Shown here piece after piece: positions 1-7,778 of a DNA stretch of 64,000 nucleotides. Under the pieces are notes generated by a model, which saw only the letters and a program-made list of their open reading frames with translations, ran no database searches and was not told the DNA's origin. The translations under genes and the position numbers were made by a program. This DNA is from Lacticaseibacillus pabuli (GTDB taxonomy: Bacteria > Bacillota > Bacilli > Lactobacillales > Lactobacillaceae), in NCBI RefSeq assembly GCF_028736235.1, contig NZ_CP117884.1, positions 2,170,001-2,234,000 on the forward strand, in the 5' to 3' direction. The stretch's first letter is position 1; the number at the start of each line of letters is the position of its first letter.

Positions 1-1028
1 TGCCGTTAGCAGGTGGCGTCGTGGACGCGTTTCAAGCCGCGGACCTGCCCGTTTTCGGCCCAACCAAACAATTAGCGCAGCTCGAATCCAGCAAGACATT
101 CGCCAAGCAATTCATGCACGCGCACAATCTGCCAACCGCCCGCAGCGAACACGTTGATAACTTAGCTGACGCCACCGCGGCACTCGCCGACTTCGGTGTT
201 CCCGTTGTCATCAAAGCGGACGGCTTAGCAGCCGGCAAGGGCGTCACCGTCGCCAAAGATGACGACGCTGCCGCAGATGCAATTGCGGATTTATATGCTG
301 ACCACGCGAACGCGCCCGTGTTAATCGAAGAATTCCTCAGCGGTCAAGAAGCCTCAGTGCTCGCGATGTTCAACGGCGAAAAACGGGTTATCTTCCCGCT
401 GGCGCAGGACCACAAGCGCCGCTTTGACGCTGACAAGGGTCCCAACACCGGTGGTATGGGCGCTATCAGCCCGGCCCCGCAATTTACACAAGACGAAGTT
501 GCCCAGGCGCAGTCGCTCGTTGACCAAACGCTTGCCGGCATGACCGAAGCTGGTTTGGTCGGCAACGGGGTGCTATACATTGGCCTCATCTTTACGGCTG
601 ATGGCCCCAAGATTCTGGAATACAACCTGCGCTTTGGCGATCCCGAAACGCAAGTGTTGATGCCGCAAGTGACGAGTGACTTCTACCAGTTGACCGTTGA
701 CTTGCTGGCAGGTAAACAACCGACGCTACATCTCGACGGCCAGTCATACTGTGGTGTCGTCGCCGCCAGTCCACAATATCCACACGCGGAACCGGCCACC
801 TTGCCCGTTATCACGCCAAACCGCCAGCAACGTAATTACTGGTATCCAGCCAACGTCACGTCAAATGGTGGCAGCCTGCAAACAAGCGGTGGCCGCGTCT
901 TCACGGTTGTCGGCTCTGGTACCGATATCGCCGCAGCTTGCGCCCAGGCCTACACACGACTGCAGCCGCTCGCTGGCGCACTCACATGTCGGCAAGATAT
1001 TGGCTGGCACGCAATTACACCAAATTAA
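1..1028 (+). CDS. purD: Phosphoribosylamine-glycine ligase, 3' part
   Basis: ATP-dependent ligation of glycine to 5-phosphoribosylamine, giving GAR, the second step of de novo purine synthesis in the cytoplasm. The frame is open from the first base: codons upstream of the GTG at 21 read PLAGGV before VDAF, which matches the conserved family stretch, so that GTG is internal and the gene is cut by the window edge. About 75-80 N-terminal residues (including the GGREHA start) are missing. Visible ATP-grasp features are IKADGLAAGKGV, the KRRFDADKGPNTGGMGA loop and NLRFGDPETQ. It is probably the last gene of a pur operon, because a strong terminator follows at once. Confidence 0.95.
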   Translation, partial: PLAGGVVDAFQAADLPVFGPTKQLAQLESSKTFAKQFMHAHNLPTARSEHVDNLADATAALADFGVPVVIKADGLAAGKGVTVAKDDDAAADAIADLYADHANAPVLIEEFLSGQEASVLAMFNGEKRVIFPLAQDHKRRFDADKGPNTGGMGAISPAPQFTQDEVAQAQSLVDQTLAGMTEAGLVGNGVLYIGLIFTADGPKILEYNLRFGDPETQVLMPQVTSDFYQLTVDLLAGKQPTLHLDGQSYCGVVAASPQYPHAEPATLPVITPNRQQRNYWYPANVTSNGGSLQTSGGRVFTVVGSGTDIAAACAQAYTRLQPLAGALTCRQDIGWHAITPN

Positions 1029-1058
1029 ACAAACGATTCACCCTCATAGCCGCGAAGT

Positions 1059-1089
1059 AGCATGTCGCCATTCGACATGCTCCTTTTTG
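1059..1089 (+). terminator. Intrinsic terminator of purD
   Basis: A perfect 9-bp stem (AGCATGTCG at 1059-1067 and CGACATGCT at 1073-1081) with a 5-nt loop is followed by CCTTTTTG. Confidence 0.85.
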
Positions 1090-1120
1090 TAACGGAAAGC
1101 CGTGTTCCACAAGCCAAAAC

Positions 1121-1261
1121 ATGCAATGATTGTACTACGGAACATCAGTTTGCCAGATATATTGAGAATTTATCAACACTATCCACAAGTGCTTGTGGAT
1201 AAGATGAATATCGTGATGAAAATTCGAATATTGGCCGCATTTGGTCGCTGTTTCACAGCCT
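1121..1261. repeat. Intergenic repeat with DnaA-box dyad, copy A
   Basis: This non-coding stretch between purD and murP resembles 6533-6675. Shared blocks, in the same order, are ATGCAATG, GTTTGCCAGATAT, a TATCCACAA/TTGTGGA dyad and TGTTTCACAGCCT. In this copy the dyad is perfect (TATCCACAAG at 1180-1189, CTTGTGGATA at 1192-1201) and contains one exact DnaA box (TTATCCACA on the minus strand, 1194-1202). No protein product is supported here. The spacers between blocks differ, so the blocks may be conserved binding sites rather than a mobile copy. Confidence 0.55.
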
Positions 1262-1282
1262 GCAGACTAATTGTTCACACAA

Positions 1283-1311
1283 TAAAAGAGGCTCTGGACA
1301 ATTTGTCCAGA
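1283..1311 (-). terminator. Terminator of the mupG-murQ-murP operon
   Basis: Read on the minus strand, TCTGGACA/TGTCCAGA (1293-1311, 3-nt loop) runs into GCCTCTTTTA. It lies just downstream of the murP stop codon. Confidence 0.8.
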
Positions 1312-1337
1312 ACCCCTGTGCAATTCAAGTATCATCT

Positions 1338-3338
1338 TTAATGGTTCGTCACAGTCAGGACCTTGTCGCCAAGTTCAACTGGCGCATCAGTAAAGTGAGT
1401 CAATCCGGCCACATCATCCATATCCGTCACGACGGTAATCACCGTGTCATCCTTACCGGCGGCAGCAATCTGTTTGAGATCCATCAAGGCAACCTGCTGA
1501 CCAGCAACAACGTGTTTGCCGGCCTGGACGTCGAAACTAAATGGTTTGCCGCCCAACTCGACGGTATCCAGACCCATGTGCACCATGATTTCCAAGCCAG
1601 TATCTGCTTTCAACGTGAAGGCATGTTTCGTATCCGTCACGCTGATAATGGTCCCGTCCGCTGGTGCGGCGACAGTCTCCATCGTTGGTTTAATGGCAAA
1701 CCCGTCGCCCAACATCTTCTTGGCAAACACATTATCGTGCACGTCTGCAATCTGCACCAAGGTGCCCCGCACTGGTGCAACGAGTGGCGTCTTTGCACCC
1801 GCAACAGGCGCCGCATTCATGATATCGTCAACGTTCACGGCTTCGGGAGCTTCTGCAGGCACCGTCGCGGTCGTTTCAGCCAACAAAGTCCCATCAGCGG
1901 CACGTGCCGTCATCGCATCCTTTGGCACACCGAAGAAGTAGGTGGCCACAAACCCGCCAGCGTATGCAGCAAGCAAGCCAAACACATAGCCCAGCCACTT
2001 GCCGTTTGCAATCAACGGAATGAGCGCCACACCTGACGGCCCAATGGAGGTCGCCCCAATGCCGCCAATTGCACCAATCACAGCACCACCGATACCACCA
2101 CCAACACAAGCAGTGATAAACGGCCGGCCGAGTGGCAAGGAAACCCCGTAAATCAGTGGTTCGCCAACACCCAAGATTCCGACGGGCAGTGCCCCTTTAA
2201 TCATACCCGTAAGCTGTTTGTTCTTGCGGCACCGAATCCACAGGGCAATCGCAGCCCCGACCTGACCGGCGCCAGCCATCGCCAAAATTGGTAACAATGG
2301 CGTGTTGCCCAGTTGCTTAATCATTTCTAGGTGAATTGGGGTGAGAATTTGGTGCAGCCCCAACATGACCATTGGCAGGAAGAATAACCCCAAGATGAAG
2401 CCAGCAAACGCCCCGCCAACGTGCAGGACCCAGTTAATCGAGCCAACTAATGAATTAGACACCCAGCCAGCAGTCGGCATCACAAGAAAAATGGTGAAAA
2501 CACCCATCACCAGCAACGTTAGGAATGGCACGAAGATAATATCCACGGCATCCGGGATGTGCTTGTGCAGGAATCGTTCAACGTAGGACAAAACCCAAAC
2601 GGCGAACAAAACCCCGATAATCCCGCCGGAACCCGCCACTAACGGTTGGTGCGTGAAAATGTTCGGCAGCGTCACCGGTGGAATTACGCCTGGCAGCAAA
2701 ATCAAACCACCAATAATCCCGCCTAAACCTGGTGTCGCTTTAAATTCCTTCGCCGCATTAATCCCGACGTAGATATTCAGGTAAGCAAACAGACCACTGT
2801 TAATGACTTTCAGCGTTGTGATAATCGTGGTCCAGTTCGAACCCAAGTCACCCGCCGTTTGCATGTTGCCCAAAATTCCGGCAATACCGGAAATTAGCCC
2901 CGCACCAACGAACGCTGGAATCAGCGGAATAAAGATGGCGCTGATGTGTTGTAAGGCCGTACGCCACCAAGTCTTCTTCAAACCCGCTTTGTGCCCCGCA
3001 TGAACCTGGGCCGCCTTAGCCTCGACTGCACGCTTACCAGCCGCATACGATTCAGCGGCAGTATCAGGAAACGGTTCGCCGAGACCAACACCGACCTCGT
3101 CAACCATCGCTTGGGCAACCTTGTTCACAACACCAGGACCCAAAATAACCTGCAAAGTATCTTCTTCGGCAACACCGAGGACACCGGGAATTTCTTTGAG
3201 ACCCTCGACATCAACCTGACTCTCATCGCGAATGGTCATCCGCACACGGGTCATACAGTGAATCAGTTTGGCAATATTGCCTGGTCCGCCGACGTGGGCA
3301 AAAATGGCGTCACCAATGGTTTGATACTTATCCGCCAT
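1338..3338 (-). CDS. murP: PTS EIIBCA, N-acetylmuramic acid/MurNAc-GlcNAc specific
   Basis: Membrane PTS permease that imports and phosphorylates a cell-wall sugar. The order is EIIB (residues 1-85, phospho-cysteine C28 in HCMTRVRM), EIIC (about 120-480, many hydrophobic segments with GVGEPLIYGV), then a glucose-type EIIA (about 520-666, phospho-histidine H587 in VHMGLDTV). The protein family alone also covers sucrose, trehalose and beta-glucoside transporters. The MurNAc assignment rests on the operon with murQ and mupG, the arrangement known from Staphylococcus aureus. Unlike the EIIBC MurP proteins described there and in E. coli, this one carries its own EIIA. The start follows AGGAGG closely. 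It is the last gene of the operon. Confidence 0.85.
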   Translation of the reverse strand: MADKYQTIGDAIFAHVGGPGNIAKLIHCMTRVRMTIRDESQVDVEGLKEIPGVLGVAEEDTLQVILGPGVVNKVAQAMVDEVGVGLGEPFPDTAAESYAAGKRAVEAKAAQVHAGHKAGLKKTWWRTALQHISAIFIPLIPAFVGAGLISGIAGILGNMQTAGDLGSNWTTIITTLKVINSGLFAYLNIYVGINAAKEFKATPGLGGIIGGLILLPGVIPPVTLPNIFTHQPLVAGSGGIIGVLFAVWVLSYVERFLHKHIPDAVDIIFVPFLTLLVMGVFTIFLVMPTAGWVSNSLVGSINWVLHVGGAFAGFILGLFFLPMVMLGLHQILTPIHLEMIKQLGNTPLLPILAMAGAGQVGAAIALWIRCRKNKQLTGMIKGALPVGILGVGEPLIYGVSLPLGRPFITACVGGGIGGAVIGAIGGIGATSIGPSGVALIPLIANGKWLGYVFGLLAAYAGGFVATYFFGVPKDAMTARAADGTLLAETTATVPAEAPEAVNVDDIMNAAPVAGAKTPLVAPVRGTLVQIADVHDNVFAKKMLGDGFAIKPTMETVAAPADGTIISVTDTKHAFTLKADTGLEIMVHMGLDTVELGGKPFSFDVQAGKHVVAGQQVALMDLKQIAAAGKDDTVITVVTDMDDVAGLTHFTDAPVELGDKVLTVTNH

Positions 3339-3382
3339 GATTCTTCCTCCTAACAGTGATCAATTACGCAAACATACCCAAT

Positions 3383-4273
3383 TCACCCGACTGTATCGGA
3401 GATTTTACCGTTAGCCGTCCGCAATTTAATCGCAGCCGTGCTCTTGTCCAGCCCGGTCAATATCATGACAATAGCTAATTTGACGTTCTTGTCCGCTGCC
3501 AAGTAAGCCTTGTTTGCGGTCACAGCATCGCAATCCGTTGCTTCAGCGATAATGCGTTTACTGCGTTCAACCAACTTTTCGTTCGTTGGTTGCAGATCAA
3601 CCATCAGATTACTGTAAGCCTTGCCAATTTGAATCATCGCACCTGTTGATAACATGTTAAGCACTAATTTCTGGGCCGTTCCTGCTTTGAGCCGCGTTGA
3701 CCCCGTCAAAATCTCAGGTCCAACCGGCACCTCAATCGCGATACCTGCGTGTTCGGAAATCTTCGCGTGTGCATTACATGCCAAACTAATTGTACCAGCC
3801 CCGACGGCATCCGCGTAATCTAATCCACCAATAACATAAGGAGTTCGTCCAGATGCGGCAATTCCTACGACCGTGTCCCTTGCAGTCAAATCATGACCCC
3901 CCAGGTCTTTTGCTGCCAAGTTCAAATCGTCTTCCGCGCCTTCGACTGCGTCGGTCATGGCGCGCAATCCACCGGCAATCAGCCCCTGAACCATTTCAGG
4001 GTCAGTCCCGAACGTCGGCACGCATTCGGCCGCGTCCAAAACGCCCAGTCGTCCTGACGTACCAGCACCGATGTAAAACAACCGGCCACCTTTTTTAAAA
4101 CTGCCGGCTATCGCCGCAATGGCACGTTCAATCGCTGGCAACGCTTTGCTGACACTCGTCGCAACCGTTTGATCCTCGGCATTCATGGTGATAGCAAATT
4201 CGTGAATGCTCATCCGATCGAGGTGAGTCGTTTTTGCGTTGCGCGCTTCAGTTGTTAACGTTGATAAATCCAA
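3383..4273 (-). CDS. murQ: N-acetylmuramic acid 6-phosphate etherase
   Basis: Cytoplasmic lyase that removes the D-lactyl ether from MurNAc-6-phosphate, giving GlcNAc-6-phosphate and D-lactate. At 296 residues it has the usual family length. The SIS phosphosugar fold shows [16 protein letters not shown], and the glutamates aligned with the catalytic pair of the E. coli enzyme fall at E83 and E114. The start codon is TTG (4271-4273), supported by AAAGGA about 10 nt upstream. It lies 29 nt after mupG and 44 nt before murP, so the three are probably co-transcribed. Confidence 0.93.
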   Translation of the reverse strand: MDLSTLTTEARNAKTTHLDRMSIHEFAITMNAEDQTVATSVSKALPAIERAIAAIAGSFKKGGRLFYIGAGTSGRLGVLDAAECVPTFGTDPEMVQGLIAGGLRAMTDAVEGAEDDLNLAAKDLGGHDLTARDTVVGIAASGRTPYVIGGLDYADAVGAGTISLACNAHAKISEHAGIAIEVPVGPEILTGSTRLKAGTAQKLVLNMLSTGAMIQIGKAYSNLMVDLQPTNEKLVERSKRIIAEATDCDAVTANKAYLAADKNVKLAIVMILTGLDKSTAAIKLRTANGKISDTVG

Positions 4274-4302
4274 AGTCGTCGTTCCTTTCTATCTCTTCGT
4301 CA

Positions 4303-5346
4303 TTATTCCCGTATCAATCGAATTGCCTGCCCAGCACCGACAAATGGCAATAGTGCTAAGTCATCTGCACTGATGTGGCCAATGACGTTGACCGCTGAAT
4401 TCATTGGCAAGTCCCGCTTCGTAATCTGCAGCTCGCCGGCATAGCGCTGGTACTGATCATTATCTAGCGTAATAGTGCCGCGTGGTCTAGGCTGCGTCGG
4501 TAGCGGCGTGGTGTCGAGCAACTGCAATCGCCGACCCTCAGCCAACCGAATCACATCACGCGCGACGTCTTGCCGGTTGTGCCAAGTCTCCATACCCAAT
4601 ACGGGTGGCATCTCAGGCGCATGCAGGCAAATCGTGCCTTCGTTCAAATATTCTGCATAGGCCTTAATGCTTTCATCCGTCAGCGTATTATCACCAACGT
4701 AAATTCGCGTGGTATGCAACGTCTGCAGATCAAGGCCTGCCGCCAAGGGTGCTAGCCGCCGGTGAGCTTCCAGTGTCGGTAATCCGTCCCCCAACGGACC
4801 CCGCTGCTGCCCATCGCCCGGAATGAACGCCATCGTCTTCAGCCCCAATGATTGCAACCAGCCGTTCTTGCGGCGGTACCAATCGCGATCCAGACCCGTT
4901 TCAGGTCGCGGATAGTAATTGTGCCAAGCCTCAATGTGATTAAAGTCCGCACCGGTCTCTTGCAACGCATCATAGTCCGTCTGCGTCAGCGTACTAGCGT
5001 TTAACGCGATTGGCATCGCATGACTTAACGCCGCCACCGTGGCCATTGGCAGACCGTAATCAATCCGCAAGCCACTAACGCCGGATGCCAGCACGGTAGC
5101 CGGTTCGGCAGGCTTCCAGCCCATTCGTTGGAAGCCGTCACTCGAAATATCGGCGATAAGTTCCAAATCAAGTGCCTGACACCATTGTGCGAGAATCGCC
5201 AATCGCGGTGCCAATTGCGTGACGTCATCTTCAGGGATGTGCAGTGAGGTAAAAACACCGGTGAATCCCGCTCGCGCCATTTTGCGCATATATGCATGGG
5301 TCGCGTCATTTGGCGCAGTGCCTAAATAAACTGAAAAACCAAACAA
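4303..5346 (-). CDS. mupG: 6-phospho-N-acetylmuramidase (DUF871 family)
   Basis: DUF871 proteins include MupG of S. aureus, an exo-enzyme that splits imported MurNAc-6P-GlcNAc inside the cell. The N-terminus FGFSVYLG begins the barrel-like catalytic domain, and residues from about 235 to the end form a second small domain. I place the start at the TTG of 5344-5346, giving 347 residues, because GGAG lies 8 nt before it. The in-frame GTG six codons upstream has no ribosome site and would precede the conserved FGFS start. It is the first gene of the operon after murR. An alternative glycosidase specificity within DUF871 is possible, but the murQ-murP neighbours support MupG. Confidence 0.85.
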   Translation of the reverse strand: MFGFSVYLGTAPNDATHAYMRKMARAGFTGVFTSLHIPEDDVTQLAPRLAILAQWCQALDLELIADISSDGFQRMGWKPAEPATVLASGVSGLRIDYGLPMATVAALSHAMPIALNASTLTQTDYDALQETGADFNHIEAWHNYYPRPETGLDRDWYRRKNGWLQSLGLKTMAFIPGDGQQRGPLGDGLPTLEAHRRLAPLAAGLDLQTLHTTRIYVGDNTLTDESIKAYAEYLNEGTICLHAPEMPPVLGMETWHNRQDVARDVIRLAEGRRLQLLDTTPLPTQPRPRGTITLDNDQYQRYAGELQITKRDLPMNSAVNVIGHISADDLALLPFVGAGQAIRLIRE

Positions 5347-5390
5347 TGTGTCATCTCCAATCACACTGGTTTGAAAATCACCAAATAAGT

Positions 5391-5437
5391 AAAAAAATCA
5401 GCCGCCAAGGAAATGTAAGCCTTTTCCTTAACGACTG
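5391..5437 (-). terminator. Wobble-rich terminator between murR and mupG
   Basis: On minus-strand RNA a 15-pair stem (arms 5423-5437 and 5399-5413, four G-U pairs) closes an AGGCUUACA-type loop and is followed by A and seven U (5391-5397). It would end murR transcripts. The mupG promoter lies immediately upstream, so transcripts starting there contain only part of the upstream arm. Confidence 0.7.
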
Positions 5438-5438
5438 A

Positions 5439-5467
5439 AGTGTAGCATGAGTGAAATCTTCTTTCAA
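5439..5467 (-). promoter_or_regulatory. mupG-murQ-murP promoter
   Basis: On the minus strand TTGAAA (5462-5467), a 17-nt spacer and TACACT (5439-5444) form a good -35/-10 pair. The start point should be near 5432, which is inside the first arm of the terminator hairpin. Confidence 0.6.
5452..5466. promoter_or_regulatory. Candidate MurR operator
   Basis: TGAAA-TCTTC-TTTCA is a perfect dyad overlapping the -35 box of the mupG promoter, with CATG flanking on both sides (5446-5449 and 5468-5471). A second dyad, GAAAT-TAT-ATTTC, lies at 5486-5498. RpiR-family repressors commonly bind such dyads. The assignment to MurR is inferred from position. Confidence 0.5.
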
Positions 5468-5502
5468 CATGTGATTGATATAAATGAAATTATATTTCTA
5501 TA

Positions 5503-6390
5503 TTATTGACCCTGTTTTCCCAAGCGTTTCGCGACTTGCATGCCCTCCTGCTTGTAATCCGCCACGAGTTGACGAGATTCGGTAATGCGCTGCTTAACCT
5601 CGTCAAAGTGCCGACTAGCGTACGCATAGAACACGATATCAATCAGCATCATCTGCGCATGCAGGGATTGTGTGGCTGCGAACCGCACCGTCGCCTCTGT
5701 GGGCTGGGAGGTCTGAATGACGATTTCGGCCGTGCGGGACAGTTCGTTGTCGCCGAGTTTTGTCATTGCGACCACGGTTGTCCCCGCCTTGCGGGCCATA
5801 GCTGCCCCAGTAATCGCTTCAGGTGATTCCCCAGAGTTCGAGATGAACCAGCAAACACATTTTTCAGGCTCATCCACCACTAGTGGCAGCAACTGGTTCA
5901 AATCATCCGTCGCGATGGCAAAGCTACCGCTGCGGTTCCACTTCTGCGCAATATCTTGGGCAACGAGGTATGATGCTCCAACGCCGAAGCAGAGAATGCG
6001 GTCGGCACGCTCCAGCTTGTCCACTAACTTTTCAATTCGTTCAGGGTGTACTTGTGCGACCGTTTCGTGCAGGACCCGTTCTGCGTTACGTAGCAGTTTA
6101 CCCGAGATACTGGCGAGGCTTTCGTTGGCCCGAATCTCCTCATCCTGATCATCAACGACGCCACTGCTCAAATCAGCGCTGAGCTGCATCTTAAACTCGG
6201 TGAAAGTGCTAAATCCCAAATGTTTGACAAACCGGCTAATCGTTGCAGCACTGGTATTAGCACGATCAGCCATCGACTGGCCGTTGAGCGCCAGCACTTC
6301 TTCCGGTTTATCAACTAAGTAATCCGCGATTCTTTTTTCCGCCGTACTTAATTCCGCATAAACACTATCAACATTGCCTCTTACTGTCAT
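5503..6390 (-). CDS. murR: RpiR-family regulator of MurNAc catabolism
   Basis: DNA-binding regulator with an N-terminal HTH_6 domain (about 1-75, SAATISRFVKHLGF recognition region) and a C-terminal SIS domain (about 115-260) that senses a phosphosugar, probably MurNAc-6-phosphate. The ATG at 6388-6390 has GGGGA 8-9 nt upstream. An ATG seven codons earlier lacks a ribosome site. It lies upstream of mupG in the same direction, separated by a terminator and the operon promoter, so it can be expressed separately from the genes it controls. The name is by context; RpiR proteins for other amino sugars look similar. Confidence 0.82.
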   Translation of the reverse strand: MTVRGNVDSVYAELSTAEKRIADYLVDKPEEVLALNGQSMADRANTSAATISRFVKHLGFSTFTEFKMQLSADLSSGVVDDQDEEIRANESLASISGKLLRNAERVLHETVAQVHPERIEKLVDKLERADRILCFGVGASYLVAQDIAQKWNRSGSFAIATDDLNQLLPLVVDEPEKCVCWFISNSGESPEAITGAAMARKAGTTVVAMTKLGDNELSRTAEIVIQTSQPTEATVRFAATQSLHAQMMLIDIVFYAYASRHFDEVKQRITESRQLVADYKQEGMQVAKRLGKQGQ

Positions 6391-6532
6391 GTGCCCATCC
6401 CCAGAATTCATTTAATACTGTTATGGTACCACGAACAGTTGAAAGAATACGGGGTTAATTGTAAAACGATTTCAATTGCAGCGGTTCGCGACCTTATTGA
6501 CAGATTCAGCAAATGTTACACGCAACAATAAT

Positions 6533-6688
6533 ATGCAATGTCCTTGTGATTGGAACGTGCGTTTGCCAGATATTTTGCTTACTTATCGACAATATCCACA
6601 ATGACTTGTGGACATTGTGCATAACTTTATGCAATTTCTTGCGATTGTGTAAAAGTGCCGGTTGTTTCACAGCCTAAGCTGTGGATAA
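6533..6688. repeat. Intergenic repeat with DnaA boxes, copy B
   Basis: The same block order as 1121-1261: ATGCAATG (6533), GTTTGCCAGATAT, TATCCACAATGACTTGTGGA and TGTTTCACAGCCT (6663-6675). An exact DnaA box follows (TTATCCACA on the minus strand, 6680-6688), with another on the plus strand at 6728-6736. The stretch 6391-6743 has no gene; it holds this element and the terminator of the XRE gene. Confidence 0.55.
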
Positions 6689-6718
6689 ATAAAAAAACAG
6701 TCCCAATTTGAGACTGTT
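6689..6718 (-). terminator. Terminator of the XRE/DUF2975 operon
   Basis: On the minus strand AACAGTCTCAA/TTGGGACTGTT folds into a hairpin (6696-6718) followed by TTTTTTATTT. Confidence 0.8.
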
Positions 6719-6743
6719 CCAGTTGATTTATCCACATTTTACG

Positions 6744-6956
6744 TTACGCGTGATTATCGGATTTGTATTCGAGAATGTCCCCCGGCTGGCACTGCAACAC
6801 CCGACAAATTTGCGCCAAGGTGGAGAAGCGAATCGCCCGCGCCTTACCTGTTTTCAAAATGGACAGGTTCGCAAGTGTCATCCCCACCGCTTCAGCAAGT
6901 TGCGTTAGGGTCATGCCGCGGTCTTTCAAGATTTCATCGAGGTTCACTTTAATCAT
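6744..6956 (-). CDS. Small XRE (YozG-like) regulator
   Basis: A 70-residue protein that is almost only a Cro/CI helix-turn-helix (MTLTQLAEAVGMTLANLSIL at about residues 15-34), ending in a short basic-acidic tail. It follows the DUF2975 gene by 10 nt and has a purine-rich ribosome site. Small XRE regulators of this kind are regularly paired with DUF2975 membrane proteins in Firmicutes. It probably controls its own operon through the dyad at 7490-7506. Confidence 0.85.
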   Translation of the reverse strand: MIKVNLDEILKDRGMTLTQLAEAVGMTLANLSILKTGKARAIRFSTLAQICRVLQCQPGDILEYKSDNHA

Positions 6957-6966
6957 CCTGCGCCCC

Positions 6967-7443
6967 CTAGACAGTCAAGTCGCTGTCGGTCTTGTAGTCG
7001 AGCGCTGACTGCCAGAGCCGCTGCAAGATGGCCAAGAACACGGCTACAACGACGGGAACCATAATAATCGTGCAGGTTATCAAAATTAGTCCTGGGGCGT
7101 CTTCAGACTGCGTGACCACATACATTTGCGGCAAGATGACCATTAGCCCGCAAGCAAAGGCACTCACGCTCCACTTGAGCCATCGAAGCAGATCAACGGC
7201 GTGCTGGGAGAAGGCCTTATTCTGCTGAATCGTGCGGAGCAGTTGCCAGCCGGTCCAACAGGCAATCGCGAAAGCCACAGCGGCAAAGTATAATCCAGTG
7301 CCAGCTAAAATGGCCGTCTGCGCATTCCGATAAATCGTAATTAATCTGCCAGTTAGTGGCCAGAATGCAAAAATTGAGAGTGCCATATCAATTAGGAAGG
7401 CAATAAACAAACAAAATTGCAAAAATAGAACCCGAATACGCAT
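6967..7443 (-). CDS. DUF2975 membrane protein
   Basis: Integral membrane protein of 158 residues with four predicted membrane segments, at about 6-28, 45-66, 94-112 and 122-145. Its function is unknown. Family members are usually encoded with a small XRE regulator, as here, and may modulate it. The ATG at 7441-7443 follows GAGGTG at good spacing. The frame stays open upstream to 7578, but that extension lacks a ribosome site and contains the promoter, so I exclude it. Confidence 0.8.
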   Translation of the reverse strand: MRIRVLFLQFCLFIAFLIDMALSIFAFWPLTGRLITIYRNAQTAILAGTGLYFAAVAFAIACWTGWQLLRTIQQNKAFSQHAVDLLRWLKWSVSAFACGLMVILPQMYVVTQSEDAPGLILITCTIIMVPVVVAVFLAILQRLWQSALDYKTDSDLTV

Positions 7444-7474
7444 GGCGCGCACCTCGTTTCGTTTTATTGCCTTG

Positions 7475-7506
7475 ATTATAGCAGGTAGCTTATCGATAAT
7501 CGATAA
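7475..7506 (-). promoter_or_regulatory. Promoter and operator of the DUF2975-XRE operon
   Basis: On the minus strand TGCTATAAT (extended -10, 7475-7483) precedes the DUF2975 start. The perfect dyad TTATCGAT-A-ATCGATAA (7490-7506) sits over the -35 region, where a recognisable -35 box is absent. This suggests autoregulation by the XRE protein. Confidence 0.6.
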
Positions 7507-7576
7507 ATATTTGGTTAAGGTGGTGGGAAGATGAAGGGCGTGGTTGTCACAAGTTGCTAACGCAACTAGTGACTCC

Positions 7577-7666
7577 AAATCGCTAAACGCAAGTGAGCCA
7601 GTAAGCCACCGAGCGCCGCTTCGCGACGTCGGTAACTAACTGGCTCATCATTTGTTAAGCGATTTT
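7577..7666. repeat. Long imperfect inverted repeat
   Basis: AAATCGCT (7577-7584) pairs with AGCGATTT (7658-7665), and TGAGCCAGT (7594-7602) pairs with ACTGGCTCA (7639-7647). Further pairs form around a CGCGACGTCG apex. No T-run adjoins, so it is not a clear terminator. Confidence 0.6.
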
Positions 7667-7668
7667 GG

Positions 7669-7706
7669 AAACAAATAGACCCCACCGGCTGCGTTCCAGT
7701 GGGGTC
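7669..7706 (-). terminator. Terminator of the HesB-like gene
   Basis: GACCCCAC (7678-7685) and GTGGGGTC (7699-7706) form a perfect 8-bp stem. On the minus strand it is followed by TATTTGTTT. Confidence 0.75.
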
Positions 7707-7778
7707 CTCATTCATCGGTTGTTTCTGTGTTCACACTTGCTAAGGAGTGAAAAACACAATCCTTAGTGCCTGCAAGGC

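Noticed and set aside
6455..6480. cre site upstream of murR
   Set aside because: TTGAAATCGTTTTACAA on the minus strand resembles cre, but the right half is one base too long for the consensus.
1121..6736. DnaA-box clusters as the replication origin
   Set aside because: No dnaA, dnaN or AT-rich unwinding element nearby; the boxes are scattered in separate intergenic regions, so origin function is not supported.
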